From: Streptomyces venezuelae
Lineage (GTDB): Bacteria; Actinomycetota; Actinomycetes; Streptomycetales; Streptomycetaceae
Reading direction: 5' to 3'
NCBI RefSeq assembly: GCF_008642355.1
Contig: NZ_CP029193.1
Location: 3,062,001-3,126,000 of the forward strand
Length of the DNA stretch: 64,000 nt
This document shows positions 44,335 to 52,862 of the stretch, in pieces. Below the pieces are notes generated by a model. That model made no database searches, had not been told where the DNA came from, and saw only the letters and a program-made list of their open reading frames with translations. A program made the position numbers and the translations under genes. Positions within the stretch are counted from its first letter, which is position 1. Each line of letters begins with the position of its first letter.

Positions 44335-44368
44335 CTAGTTGTCCAGGGAGGGTTGTTGTGGGGCACCC

Positions 44369-45480
44369 GGTGTCTTTGATGGTTGCCGGGGCCGCCCGGG
44401 GTTTTGCGGAGTGTGGCGGTTCCGGGCCGGGAGTAAAGGGCGCTCCCTTCGGTCGCGTCGGCTGCGCCGATTCCGCTGCGCTCCACCCTTGACTCCCGTC
44501 CCTCCACCGCGAGCTGCTTGTTGACCCGGACGGCCAGGGGTGGGGGCAACGGGGACCGCTGGGTCAGTCATCGGCTTTCGCTGCCGGGTGCGGCCCGGTC
44601 CATCGTGGGCGGCGGGTCACGGTCACGGCCCCGCCTACCGCGCGGCTTGGCCGCTCGGGCCATCGGCTCGCGTTGCCGGGTGCGGCCCGTCCCAACGCAA
44701 GCCGCCCTCACGGTTCGGGTCGGGTCATCGGCTTGCGTTGCCGGGTGCGGTCCGGTTCATCGTGGGCGGGAGTCATGTTCGATGAGCTGTATCCGGCCGG
44801 GGGCCGCCCCCCCTCCGGCACCTACTTGGGGAAAGTTGCGAATGAGGTTGCCGCGCGCCCCCTCTGTCGAGCCATGCGCGCCCCTCTCTCATGCGGGCTT
44901 GCCCCGGTGGATGCGCGCGATGAGGGGTGGGTGGGGGCGGCGTGCGGTGGTGCGAAGGGGGGCGCGCGCCGGTAGGGTTCACAACTTTCCCCAAGTAGGT
45001 GCCGGAGAGGACCGCCCGACCCGACCAAACCCCGAATCCCCGAATCCCCGGGGGCGTACAGGGCTTGGGTGGGGGCGCGCGGCCAAGGCATTCGCAACTT
45101 TCCCGAAGTAGGTGCCGGAGGGCGCGGCCCGAGGCGCTCCCGGACGGGCACGGCACATCGACCATGACTCCCGCCCACGATGGACCGGGCCGCACCCGGC
45201 CACGAGAGCAGATGGCCCGCCCCGGACGGTGAGGGCGGCTTGCGTTGGACCGGTCCGCACCCGGCGATGAACGGCAATGACCCACCCACCCGGATCCGCC
45301 GCCTCACCCCTGGCCGTCCGGGTCAAGAAGCAGCTCGCGGTGGAGGGACGGGAGTCAAGGGTGGAGCGCAGCGGAATCGGCGAAGCCGACGCGCAGCGCA
45401 GCGGAGCGCCCTTTACTCCCGGCCCGGAACCGCCACACTCCGCAAAACCCCGGGCGGCCCCGGCAACCATCAAAGACACC
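44369..45480. repeat. Large inverted-repeat element 1 (gene-free)
   Basis: A 1.1-kb structure whose two ends are inverted copies. From GGTGTCTTTGATGGTTGCCG at 44369 the left arm matches the complement of the right arm ending at 45480 with high identity over about 150 bases at the tips (through GGAGTAAAGGGCGCTC and CTTGACTCCCGTCCCTCCAC), then continues as diverged inverted modules. Inside are tandem units of 65-90 bases containing CATCGGCTTGCGTTGCCGGG (about 44570, 44660 and 44727, inverted on the right) and copies of a motif GGCACCTACTTNGGGAAAGT at 44815, and inverted at 44978 and 45090. The right arm is about 90 bases shorter and the left inner motif copy is missing, so it looks like a degraded version of element 2. 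I see no supported gene. Confidence 0.9.
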
Positions 45481-45498
45481 GGCCCACCGAAGTCACCG

Positions 45499-45945
45499 CT
45501 ACCGTTTTCTCGGTACGTCAAGTTCCGCCCAGATCGTCTTGCAGGGGCGGAGCGGGAGCGGCCCCAAGTCCGTTCCCCAGCGGTCCGCGAGCGCCTCGAT
45601 CAGGAGCAGGCCCCTCCCCGACTCCGCCTCGGCGGAAGGCCTGCGCGGATGCAGAGGCGGGCTGCGGTCCGCCCGCGCGTCCGTCACCTCGATACGCAGC
45701 GTGTTCGCCGCGCTGAGCAGGAGGCCGAGTCGAAAGCTCCGGCCCGGCACGTGACCGTGCAGCACGGCGTTGTTGGCCAGCTCGGCGACGACGTGCTCTG
45801 CGGCGTCGCTCGGGCAGCCCCAGCTGTGCAGTTGCTCCCTCGTCAGGAGCCGGGCCAGTCGCGCGCCTCTCCTCGTCGCGGAGAGCAAGATCGTGAACTG
45901 GCGTACGGGCGTGGGGGTTTGGGGCCGGGTGGTTTCTTGGTTCAC
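45499..45945 (-). CDS. ATP-binding protein, HATPase/anti-sigma-like (Streptomyces triad)
   Basis: A 148-residue GHKL ATPase domain protein with an N box VAELANNAVLHGH and a G box in SGRGLLLIEALADRWG. Such single-domain proteins act as anti-sigma-like or regulatory kinases. In Streptomyces they are typically found divergent to an XRE/DUF5753 regulator and a DUF397 gene, as here. GTG 45945 is chosen because the upstream residues diverge. The stop is 18 bases from the right end of inverted-repeat element 1. Confidence 0.9.
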   Translation of the reverse strand: MNQETTRPQTPTPVRQFTILLSATRRGARLARLLTREQLHSWGCPSDAAEHVVAELANNAVLHGHVPGRSFRLGLLLSAANTLRIEVTDARADRSPPLHPRRPSAEAESGRGLLLIEALADRWGTDLGPLPLRPCKTIWAELDVPRKR

Positions 45946-46101
45946 GTCACTCAGCGTGGCGGGCCGTGCGTAGCGTGAACAGGGCGGCGCGCTGTGCGTG
46001 CGGGGTCTGTCCGGACGTTGTCCCGGCTTGTCCCGGCTGTCCATGTAGGCGACCGGGTACGTGTGCGCGTTGGTTCGGGCGGTACGTCGGAGGTGGGTGC
46101 T

Positions 46102-46956
46102 GTGGAAGAACGTAACGACGGTGTGGACGAGCCGGGTTGGGACGTCGACCCGGAGGACGAGATCAGCTCGGTGGTCGAGATGGTCGGCCATCAGCTGAGG
46201 CTGCGGAGGGAGACGGCGGGGATGAGGGTGGCCGAGTTCGCGGCGGCCATCGGGTACGGGGAGGACCTGGTCCGCAAGGTCGAGCGCGGGGCACGCATCC
46301 CCCGCCCCGAGTACCTGGACCGGGTGGAGGAAGTGGTGGACGCCGGTGGGTTCGTCTCCGCGATGAAGAAGGAGATGAGGGAAGCCAGGTACCCGAGGAA
46401 GGTCCGCGAGCTTGCCAAGCTGGAGGAGCGGGCGGTCGAAGTAGGGCTGTACAGCAACCACAACGTCCACGGTCTGCTGCAAACGGAGGAGTTCGCGCGG
46501 GCCTTGCTGGAGACGCGGAGGCCTACATACGCAGTCGAAGATCTGGAGCGCCTTGTCGCTGCGCGAATGGCTCGCCGATCGATTTTCGACCGCTCACCTG
46601 CGCCTGAACTCAGCTTCGTACAGGAGGAGGTGACCCTACGGCGGCCGATCGGGGGGACAATGGTGCTGCGGCGGCAGCTCGAACGCCTTCTGGAAGTCGG
46701 CGAGTTGCGGAACGTCGAAGTTCAGGTGATGCCCACTGATCGAGGCGACCACCCGGGAACTGGAGGCCTGATCGAGTTGCTCAAGTTCGGTGACGGGACA
46801 GCTGTGGGCCGCTCTGATGGAGAGTTCGGCGGCCGTCCAGTCTCTGATCCGAGGCAGCTCCGTATTCTTGAACTCCGGTATGGCATCATCCGGGCCCGCG
46901 CTCTCACGCCGGGAGAGACGCGAACCTTCATCGAGGAAGTGCTGGGAGAAACATGA
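46102..46956 (+). CDS. XRE-family regulator with DUF5753 domain
   Basis: A 284-residue protein: helix-turn-helix at about residues 30-85 (GHQLRLRRETAGMRVAEFAA, YGEDLVRKVERGARIPRPEY), then a DUF5753 C-terminal domain with GLYSNHNVHGLLQTEEFARA and QVMPTDRGDHPGTGGLIELL. GTG 46102 has CGGAGG upstream at good spacing; the longer frame has none. Its stop overlaps the DUF397 start by ATGA. Regulators of this kind control antibiotic production and development in streptomycetes, generally with the downstream DUF397 protein. Confidence 0.93.
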   Translation: MEERNDGVDEPGWDVDPEDEISSVVEMVGHQLRLRRETAGMRVAEFAAAIGYGEDLVRKVERGARIPRPEYLDRVEEVVDAGGFVSAMKKEMREARYPRKVRELAKLEERAVEVGLYSNHNVHGLLQTEEFARALLETRRPTYAVEDLERLVAARMARRSIFDRSPAPELSFVQEEVTLRRPIGGTMVLRRQLERLLEVGELRNVEVQVMPTDRGDHPGTGGLIELLKFGDGTAVGRSDGEFGGRPVSDPRQLRILELRYGIIRARALTPGETRTFIEEVLGET

Positions 46957-47180
46957 TCCGCAAGGGCACTACTGGTGACCGCCTCGAACTGGAGTGGTTC
47001 AAGAGCAGCTACAGCAGCAGCAGCAACGGCGAAGACTGCGTCGAGATAGCCACCACCCCCGCCCACATCCACATCCGCGACTCCAAGACCCCCCACACCC
47101 CCCACCTCACCCTCACCCCCTCCACCTGGTCCGCCTTCGTCACATACGCCGCTTACGCCTCGCAGGACTCAGAGGCGTAA
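46953..47180 (+). CDS. DUF397 small protein
   Basis: A 75-residue protein with the DUF397 core LEWFKSSYSSSSNGEDCVEI, followed by IHIRDSKTPHTPHLTLTPST, as in the many Streptomyces paralogues including BldB-associated ones. It overlaps the XRE gene by 4 bases. It probably works together with that regulator; the mechanism is unknown. Confidence 0.93.
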   Translation: MIRKGTTGDRLELEWFKSSYSSSSNGEDCVEIATTPAHIHIRDSKTPHTPHLTLTPSTWSAFVTYAAYASQDSEA

Positions 47181-47251
47181 GACCAAGGGACCAGCAAGCC
47201 CCCACCCCCGGACAGGGGTAAAAGCAGCCCACGCCTCTTACCCTGGCGTGC

Positions 47252-48796
47252 ATGACTGACGACACCGGCGGCGTACTGAGCAAGCCCTACAGAGCCCTGA
47301 GCATCGGCATCGTGTCCGTCGTACTGCTCATCGCCTTCGAGGCGACCGCCGTAGGGACGGCGATGCCGGTGGCGGCCAGGGAGCTCGACGGCGTGTCGCT
47401 GTACGCCTTCGCCTTCTCCGGGTACTTCACCACGAGCCTCTTCGGCATGGTGCTGAGCGGCCAGTGGGCGGACCGGCGAGGACCGCTCGGCCCGCTGGCG
47501 ACAGGCATCGCCCTGTTCGCAGCGGGGCTGTTGCTGAGCGGCACCGCCGGGGCGATGTGGCTGTTCATCGCGGGGCGGGCCGTGCAGGGGCTCGGCGGAG
47601 GCCTGGTCATCGTCGGGCTGTACGTGATCGTCAGCCGCGCCTACCCCGAGCATCTGCGGGCTTCGATCATGGCGGCGTTCGCGGCGAGCTGGGTCGTGCC
47701 GTCGGTCGTGGGGCCGCTGATCTCCGGGTCGGTCACGGAACACCTCGGCTGGCGCTGGGTGTTCGTCGGCATCCCCGTCCTCGTGCTCGCGCCGCTCGCG
47801 CTCGCGCTGCCCGCGATACGGCGGACGGCGTCGGGTCCGGTCGACCCGGACGCGCCGGTCGCCGCGTTCGACCGGCGCCGCATCCGGCTGGCGCTCGGGA
47901 TCTCGCTGGGCGCGGGGCTGCTCCAGTACGCGGGGCAGGACCTGCGGTGGCTGTCGCTGCTGCCCGCCGTGGTCGGCGGGGCGGTCCTCGTGCCGGCGGT
48001 GCTCGGACTGCTGCCGAAGGGGACGTACCGGGCGGCGCGTGGCCTGCCGTCGGTCGTGCTGCTGCGCGGCGTCGCGGCGGGGTCGTTCGTAGCGGCGGAG
48101 TCCTTCGTACCCCTCATGCTCGTGACGCAGCGCGGGCTGAGCCCGACCATGGCGGGGCTCTCGCTCGCGGTGGGCGGGGCGACATGGGCGCTCGGGTCGT
48201 ACGTGCAGTCGCGGCCTCGGATGGAGCCCTACCGGGCGCGGCTCGTCGCCGCGGGCATGGTGCTCGTCGCGGCGGCCATACTCGCCGTGCCGACGGTGCT
48301 CATCGAGTCCGTGCCCGTGTGGATCGTGGGGGTCGCGTGGGGCTTCGGGTGCTTCGGCATGGGCATGGTGATCGCCTCGACCAGCGTGCTGCTGCTGCGG
48401 CTGTCCGCGCCCGCGGACGCGGGGTCGAACTCGGCGGCGCTGCAGATCTCGGACGGTCTGTCGAACGTGCTCCTGCTGGCCGCCGGAGGTGCCGCGTTCG
48501 CCGCGCTCGGGGGCGGCACGGTGGGCGCGGGCCACGGCGCGGACGCGGCGGACGGTGCCGCCGGGTCGCATCCCGCCGCGTTCGTCGCCGTCTTCGTGCC
48601 GATGGCCGTGGTCGCCCTGGTCGGGGCGTGGGTGGGGACGAGGCTGCAGGGCCCGCAGGTGCCGGAGGAGGCCGCGGCGGGCGACGCGGCGGTCCCGGCG
48701 GCGGACGAGACGGGGCTCGTGGTGACCGACGTCGTGACGGACGTACGCATGGACGTCCTGTCGGACACGGCACCGGACGGGCGGGCGGAGGGCTAG
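47252..48796 (+). CDS. MFS transporter, drug-efflux type
   Basis: A 514-residue MFS protein. The first helix (SIGIVSVVLLIAFEATAVGT) and GQWADRRGPLGPL (motif A) and LFIAGRAVQGLGGGLVIVG (motif B/C) resemble the DHA drug:H+ antiporters. A Gly/Ala/Asp-rich cytoplasmic segment (GAGHGADAADGAAGSH) interrupts a late loop, and a charged tail follows. Substrate unknown; no regulator is adjacent except the XRE pair. Confidence 0.9.
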   Translation: MTDDTGGVLSKPYRALSIGIVSVVLLIAFEATAVGTAMPVAARELDGVSLYAFAFSGYFTTSLFGMVLSGQWADRRGPLGPLATGIALFAAGLLLSGTAGAMWLFIAGRAVQGLGGGLVIVGLYVIVSRAYPEHLRASIMAAFAASWVVPSVVGPLISGSVTEHLGWRWVFVGIPVLVLAPLALALPAIRRTASGPVDPDAPVAAFDRRRIRLALGISLGAGLLQYAGQDLRWLSLLPAVVGGAVLVPAVLGLLPKGTYRAARGLPSVVLLRGVAAGSFVAAESFVPLMLVTQRGLSPTMAGLSLAVGGATWALGSYVQSRPRMEPYRARLVAAGMVLVAAAILAVPTVLIESVPVWIVGVAWGFGCFGMGMVIASTSVLLLRLSAPADAGSNSAALQISDGLSNVLLLAAGGAAFAALGGGTVGAGHGADAADGAAGSHPAAFVAVFVPMAVVALVGAWVGTRLQGPQVPEEAAAGDAAVPAADETGLVVTDVVTDVRMDVLSDTAPDGRAEG

Positions 48797-48853
48797 GCGA
48801 GCGGAGGGCCAGGCGGGCCCGCCGTCCGGGCGGGTGCGTCGGGCACGTCACCC

Positions 48854-49390
48854 CTACTTGCGCACGCGGAACCGCAGCATCGTCACCCCGCCCGACTGCA
48901 CGTTGCCGTACGGCTCCAGGTCGATCCGGTCGAGGCCCGGCGGTGTGAAGCGGACGCCGTCGCCGAGCAGCACCGGCAGCACGTACACGAGGATCTCGTC
49001 GACGAGACCGCGTCGCAGGCACTGGGCGGCCAGGTCGGCGCCGAGGATCTCCAGGTTCTTGTCGCCGGCGGCGCGGCGTGCCGTGGCAACGGCCTCCTCG
49101 ATGTCGCAGGTGAGGAAGGTGACGTCGGGGTCGGGATCATCGGGCGGGCGGTGCGTGAGGACGAAGCGCGGCCCGCCTTCGTAGTCGGGGTTCTCGTCGG
49201 ACATGCGCTTGCCGACCTCGTACGTGCCCCGGCCGATGAGCATCGCGCCCGTGGCCGCCATGACCTCGGGGAACGTCGCCGACGTCATGTGCTCGAAGAT
49301 CCAGTCCATCGTGTGGCCGGGACCGGCGATGAAGCCGTCCAGGGACATCACCCTGTTCACGACCACTTTGCCGATGCTCGCGTCCGTCAT
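48854..49390 (-). CDS. Dihydrofolate reductase family (RibD C-terminal-like) protein
   Basis: A 178-residue protein of the dihydrofolate reductase/RibD C-terminal superfamily: KVVVNRVMSLDGFIAGPGHT, AMLIGRGTYEVGKRMSD, NLEILGADLAAQCLRRGLVDE and VLPVLLGDGVRFT. These proteins are NADPH-dependent reductases of uncertain substrate and differ from FolA. ATG 49390 fits the family start. It is convergent with the MFS pump gene. Confidence 0.92.
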   Translation of the reverse strand: MTDASIGKVVVNRVMSLDGFIAGPGHTMDWIFEHMTSATFPEVMAATGAMLIGRGTYEVGKRMSDENPDYEGGPRFVLTHRPPDDPDPDVTFLTCDIEEAVATARRAAGDKNLEILGADLAAQCLRRGLVDEILVYVLPVLLGDGVRFTPPGLDRIDLEPYGNVQSGGVTMLRFRVRK

Positions 49391-49631
49391 GCGTCGTCTC
49401 CAAGCAGGTGGAGGGCCGGGATCGCATCGTAGGCCGGGGAGCGGCATCTTCCCCTACGGAAGCCGTGACCTGGACGGACATCGCCGTACCGGCGTTCCGA
49501 GCGTTTCGCGCCCCGTGTGAGACCTGTCGCACCCGCCCCCGTCACCGCCTCGGCCTCAGTGGAACGTCAACGCATCACCGGTAAGGTGGCCCGGTTGTCA
49601 TACGTGCCGCCGACCCGCGAACCCGGAGACC

Positions 49632-51431
49632 GTGACTACCACCAGCGCCGCCGCCAACTCCTCCCACCACCTCTCCCCCGCCTTTCCCGGCCGTGCCCCG
49701 TGGGGTACCGCCAACAAGCTGCGTGCCTGGCAGCAGGCGGCGATGGACAGGTACATCCAGGAGCAGCCGCGAGACTTCCTCGCCGTCGCCACCCCCGGCG
49801 CCGGCAAGACGACGTTCGCGCTCACGCTCGCGTCCTGGCTGCTGCACCACCACGTCGTCCAGCAGGTCACGGTCGTCGCGCCCACCGAGCACCTGAAGAA
49901 GCAGTGGGCCGAGGCCGCCGCCCGGGTGGGCATCAAGCTGGACCCCGAGTACAGCGCGGGACCGCTGAGCAAGGAGTACCACGGCGTCGCCGTGACGTAC
50001 GCGGGCGTCGGTGTACGGCCGATGCTGCACCGCAACCGCTCCGAGCAGCGCAAGACGCTCGTGATCCTCGACGAGATCCACCACGCGGGGGACAGCAAGT
50101 CGTGGGGTGAGGCGTGCCTGGAGGCGTTCGAGCCCGCCACCCGCCGCCTCGCGCTCACCGGTACGCCGTTCCGGTCCGACACGAACCCGATCCCGTTCGT
50201 GCAGTACGAGGAAGGGAACGACGGCATCCGGCGGTCCGCCGCCGACTACACGTACGGCTACGGCAGCGCGCTCGGTGACGGCGTCGTGCGGCCCGTCATC
50301 TTCCTCTCGTACTCCGGCAACATGCGCTGGCGCACCAAGGCCGGCGACGAGATCGCGGCGCGGCTCGGCGAGCCGATGACGAAGGACGCCGTCAGCCAGG
50401 CCTGGCGTACCGCGCTCGATCCGCGCGGCGAGTGGATGCCGAACGTCCTCAAGGCCGCCGACAAGCGGCTCACCGAGGTCAGGAAGGCCATTCCGGACGC
50501 GGGCGGCCTCGTCATCGCCTCCGACCAGGACTCCGCGCGTGCGTACGCCAAGCTGATCCGGGAGATCACCGGGACCAAGGCCACCGTCGTCCTCTCCGAC
50601 GACACCGGCGCGTCCAAGCGCATCGACGACTTCAGCGCCAGTACGGACCGGTGGATGGTCGCCGTCCGCATGGTGTCCGAAGGTGTCGACGTGCCGCGCC
50701 TCGCGGTCGGCGTGTACGCCACCACCATCTCGACGCCGCTGTTCTTCGCGCAGGCCGTCGGCCGTTTCGTGCGGTCCAGGCGGCGCGGCGAGACCGCGTC
50801 CGTCTTCCTGCCCACCGTCCCCGACCTGCTCACCTTCGCCAACGAGATGGAGGTGGAGCGGGACCACGCCCTCGACAAGCCGAAGAAGGAGGGCGAGGAG
50901 GACCCGTACGCCGAGTCCGAGAAGGAGATGGACGAGGCCAACAAGCAGGAGGACGAGGACACCGGGGAGCAGGAGCAGTTCTCGTTCGAGGCGCTGGAGT
51001 CCGAGGCCGTCTTCGACCGCGTGCTGTTCGACGGCGCCGAGTTCGGCATGCAGGCGCACCCGGGGAGCGAGGAGGAGCAGGACTATCTCGGCATCCCGGG
51101 GCTCCTCGAACCCGACCAGGTGCAGATGCTGCTGCAGAAGCGGCAGGCCCGGCAGATCGCCCACAGCAGGAAGAAGCCGGACGAAGAGGCCGACCTGCTT
51201 GAACTGCCCGCCGAGCGGCGGCCCGTCGTCTCCCACAAGGAGCTCCTCGGGCTGCGGAAGCAGCTCAACACGATGGTCGGCGCGTACGTCCATCAGAGCG
51301 GTAAGCCGCACGGCGTGATCCACACCGAGCTGCGCCGCACCTGCGGCGGCCCGCCGAGCGCGGAGGCCACGGCGGGGCAGCTGCGGCAGCGCATCGAGAA
51401 GGTCCAGGAGTGGGCCACCCGCATGAAGTGA
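49632..51431 (+). CDS. DEAD/DEAH-box helicase with long acidic insert
   Basis: A 599-residue superfamily 2 helicase. Motif I is ATPGAGKTT, motif II DEIHH (DEIH form), motif III LTGTPFRS and motif VI QAVGRFVRS. After the second RecA-like domain the protein becomes highly charged (residues about 415-450: EGEEDPYAESEKEMDEANKQ and further Glu/Asp/Gln), then a C-terminal helical region. It starts at GTG 49632. This is the conserved Streptomyces helicase resembling the XPB/RadD-like enzymes; its role in repair is inference. Not preceded by any operon partner. Confidence 0.92.
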   Translation: MTTTSAAANSSHHLSPAFPGRAPWGTANKLRAWQQAAMDRYIQEQPRDFLAVATPGAGKTTFALTLASWLLHHHVVQQVTVVAPTEHLKKQWAEAAARVGIKLDPEYSAGPLSKEYHGVAVTYAGVGVRPMLHRNRSEQRKTLVILDEIHHAGDSKSWGEACLEAFEPATRRLALTGTPFRSDTNPIPFVQYEEGNDGIRRSAADYTYGYGSALGDGVVRPVIFLSYSGNMRWRTKAGDEIAARLGEPMTKDAVSQAWRTALDPRGEWMPNVLKAADKRLTEVRKAIPDAGGLVIASDQDSARAYAKLIREITGTKATVVLSDDTGASKRIDDFSASTDRWMVAVRMVSEGVDVPRLAVGVYATTISTPLFFAQAVGRFVRSRRRGETASVFLPTVPDLLTFANEMEVERDHALDKPKKEGEEDPYAESEKEMDEANKQEDEDTGEQEQFSFEALESEAVFDRVLFDGAEFGMQAHPGSEEEQDYLGIPGLLEPDQVQMLLQKRQARQIAHSRKKPDEEADLLELPAERRPVVSHKELLGLRKQLNTMVGAYVHQSGKPHGVIHTELRRTCGGPPSAEATAGQLRQRIEKVQEWATRMK

Positions 51432-51782
51432 CGCTCGGACGGCACGCTCGTACGTTCATGAAGTGACGTTCGAGTAAGGAGCCGGGGGTTCCGAGTGGGG
51501 AGTTCGTGTGCGGAGGTGGTGCGTGCGGCCTCCGAGGCGGCCATCGCGTAATGGGGCAATGGGGGGCGCTAGGGGCGTCCCCGTGCCCGGATTCTGGACG
51601 AAGTCTTCCGCTCAGCGGGACGGCCTCGCTAATGTCCCCGCAAAGCACACGCCCCGTGGCAGCGCCGCCGCGGAGCGCAGCCGGTGTTCCGACCGGCGGC
51701 CTCTGACGCGCGTCGCCCACGGGACCGGCGACGCAACCGCCGCGTAGGGGGGCCGCCGACCCTCACCTAAGGAGTGGGCGTC
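51432..51782. other. Gene-free region between helicase and IclR genes
   Basis: No credible gene. A partial direct repeat of the helicase 3' end is visible: CATGAAGTGACGCTCG at 51422-51437 and CATGAAGTGACGTTCG at 51458-51473, a 36-base duplication including the stop codon. The final 60 bases carry the IclR promoter and ribosome-binding site. Confidence 0.5.
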
Positions 51783-52424
51783 GTGACCGCGGAGACTTCC
51801 CAGACGCTCGACCGAGGACTGCGCGTCCTCAAGCTGCTGGCCGACACCGACCACGGCCTCACGGTCACCGAGCTCTCCAACAAGCTCGGCGTGAACCGCA
51901 CGGTGGTCTACCGCCTGCTCGCCACGCTCGAACAGCACGCGCTCGTGCGCCGCGACCTGGGCGGCCGGGCCCGCGTCGGCCTCGGCGTGCTGCGGCTCGG
52001 CCGGCAGGTGCATCCGCTCGTGCGCGAGGCCGCGCTGCCGGCGCTGCGCTCGCTCGCGGAGGACATAGGCGCGACGGCCCACCTCACCCTCGTCGACGGC
52101 TCGGAGGCCCTCGCGGTCGCGGTGGTCGAGCCGACGTGGACGGACTACCACGTCGCGTACCGCACGGGTTTCCGTCACCCGCTCGACCGGGGGGCGGCGG
52201 GCCGCGCGATCCTCGCGGCCCGGCAGGGCCTGGTCACGGACCCCGGCTACGCGCTCACCCACGGCGAACTGGAGGCGGGCGCGAGCGGCGCGGCGGCGCC
52301 GCTGGTGGGCGTGACGGGCCTGGAGGGCAGCGTGGGCGTGGTCATGCTGGCGGATTCGGTGCCGGAGAGGGTGGGGCCGCGGGTGGTGGACGCGGCGCGG
52401 GAGGTGGCCGACGCGTTGCGCTGA
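51783..52424 (+). CDS. IclR family transcriptional regulator
   Basis: A 213-residue regulator with an N-terminal winged helix (TLDRGLRVLKLLADTDHGLT, LGVNRTVVYRLLATLEQH) and a C-terminal effector domain (ATAHLTLVDGSEALAVAVVE, GFRHPLDRGAAGRAILAARQ). It lacks the last 40 residues typical of IclR, with a shortened end (VVDAAREVADALR). GTG 51783 is preceded by AAGGAG at 8 bases; GTG 51774 is less likely. It stands alone, so its target is unknown. Confidence 0.92.
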   Translation: MTAETSQTLDRGLRVLKLLADTDHGLTVTELSNKLGVNRTVVYRLLATLEQHALVRRDLGGRARVGLGVLRLGRQVHPLVREAALPALRSLAEDIGATAHLTLVDGSEALAVAVVEPTWTDYHVAYRTGFRHPLDRGAAGRAILAARQGLVTDPGYALTHGELEAGASGAAAPLVGVTGLEGSVGVVMLADSVPERVGPRVVDAAREVADALR

Positions 52425-52478
52425 GGCCGCGCGGGCGAGCGGTGTCACGGGGCGCGGTCTGTCGCCGGCTCCGCCGTT

Positions 52479-52506
52479 GCTCGTCCTCAAACGCCGGACG
52501 GGCTGA
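52479..52506 (-). repeat. Dispersed Streptomyces repeat after the IclR gene
   Basis: On the minus strand CAGCCCGTCCGGCGTTTGAG followed by GACGAGCA, the same family as at 20122 and 36613. It borders the minisatellite that follows and shares its GGACGGGCTGA segment. Confidence 0.7.
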
Positions 52507-52846
52507 AACCGGTCCTCGCGGGTGCTGAGCAGGCTGGAACCTCGTCCTCGCGGGTGCAGAGCGGGCTGGAACTCCGTTCTCATGGGTGCCGGACGGACTG
52601 ACGCCCCTCCCCCGCGCGTGCCGGACGGACTGACGCCCCGCTCCCCCGTGTGTGCCGGACAGGCTGACACCCCGTCCTCGTGGGTGCAGAGGGAGCTGGA
52701 ACTCCGTTCTCATGGGTGCCGGACGGGCCGCAGCCCAGCCTCCGTGCGTGCCGGATGGGCCTGCACCCCGCCTCCCGTGCGTGCCGGAGGGCTGGCGCCC
52801 CTACCCGTGCGGGCCGGGCGGGCTGGAATCTCGGCGTCGGGACGGT
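52507..52846 (+). repeat. Degenerate 32-bp minisatellite (about ten units)
   Basis: Tandem units of 30-34 bases, each beginning GGTGC or CGTGC and continuing CGGACGG-CTGACGCCCC or AGAGCGGGCTGGAACTCC, for example at 52522, 52554, 52586, 52618, 52650 and 52682. The period is not a multiple of three, so no protein is preserved. Two unit types (GGAACTCCGTTCTCATG and GACGCCCC) alternate, suggesting higher-order duplication. Confidence 0.8.
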
Positions 52847-52862
52847 CACGTAGATTGATCCC

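Noticed and set aside
44518..45307. Several apparent genes of 100-200 codons inside inverted-repeat element 1
   Set aside because: They occur on both strands of a palindrome, share no domain, have no ribosome-binding site, and end where the repeat motif supplies a stop.
52507..52846. A possible CRISPR array in the 32-bp tandem repeats
   Set aside because: Units are contiguous without unique spacers, are degenerate, and no cas gene is near.
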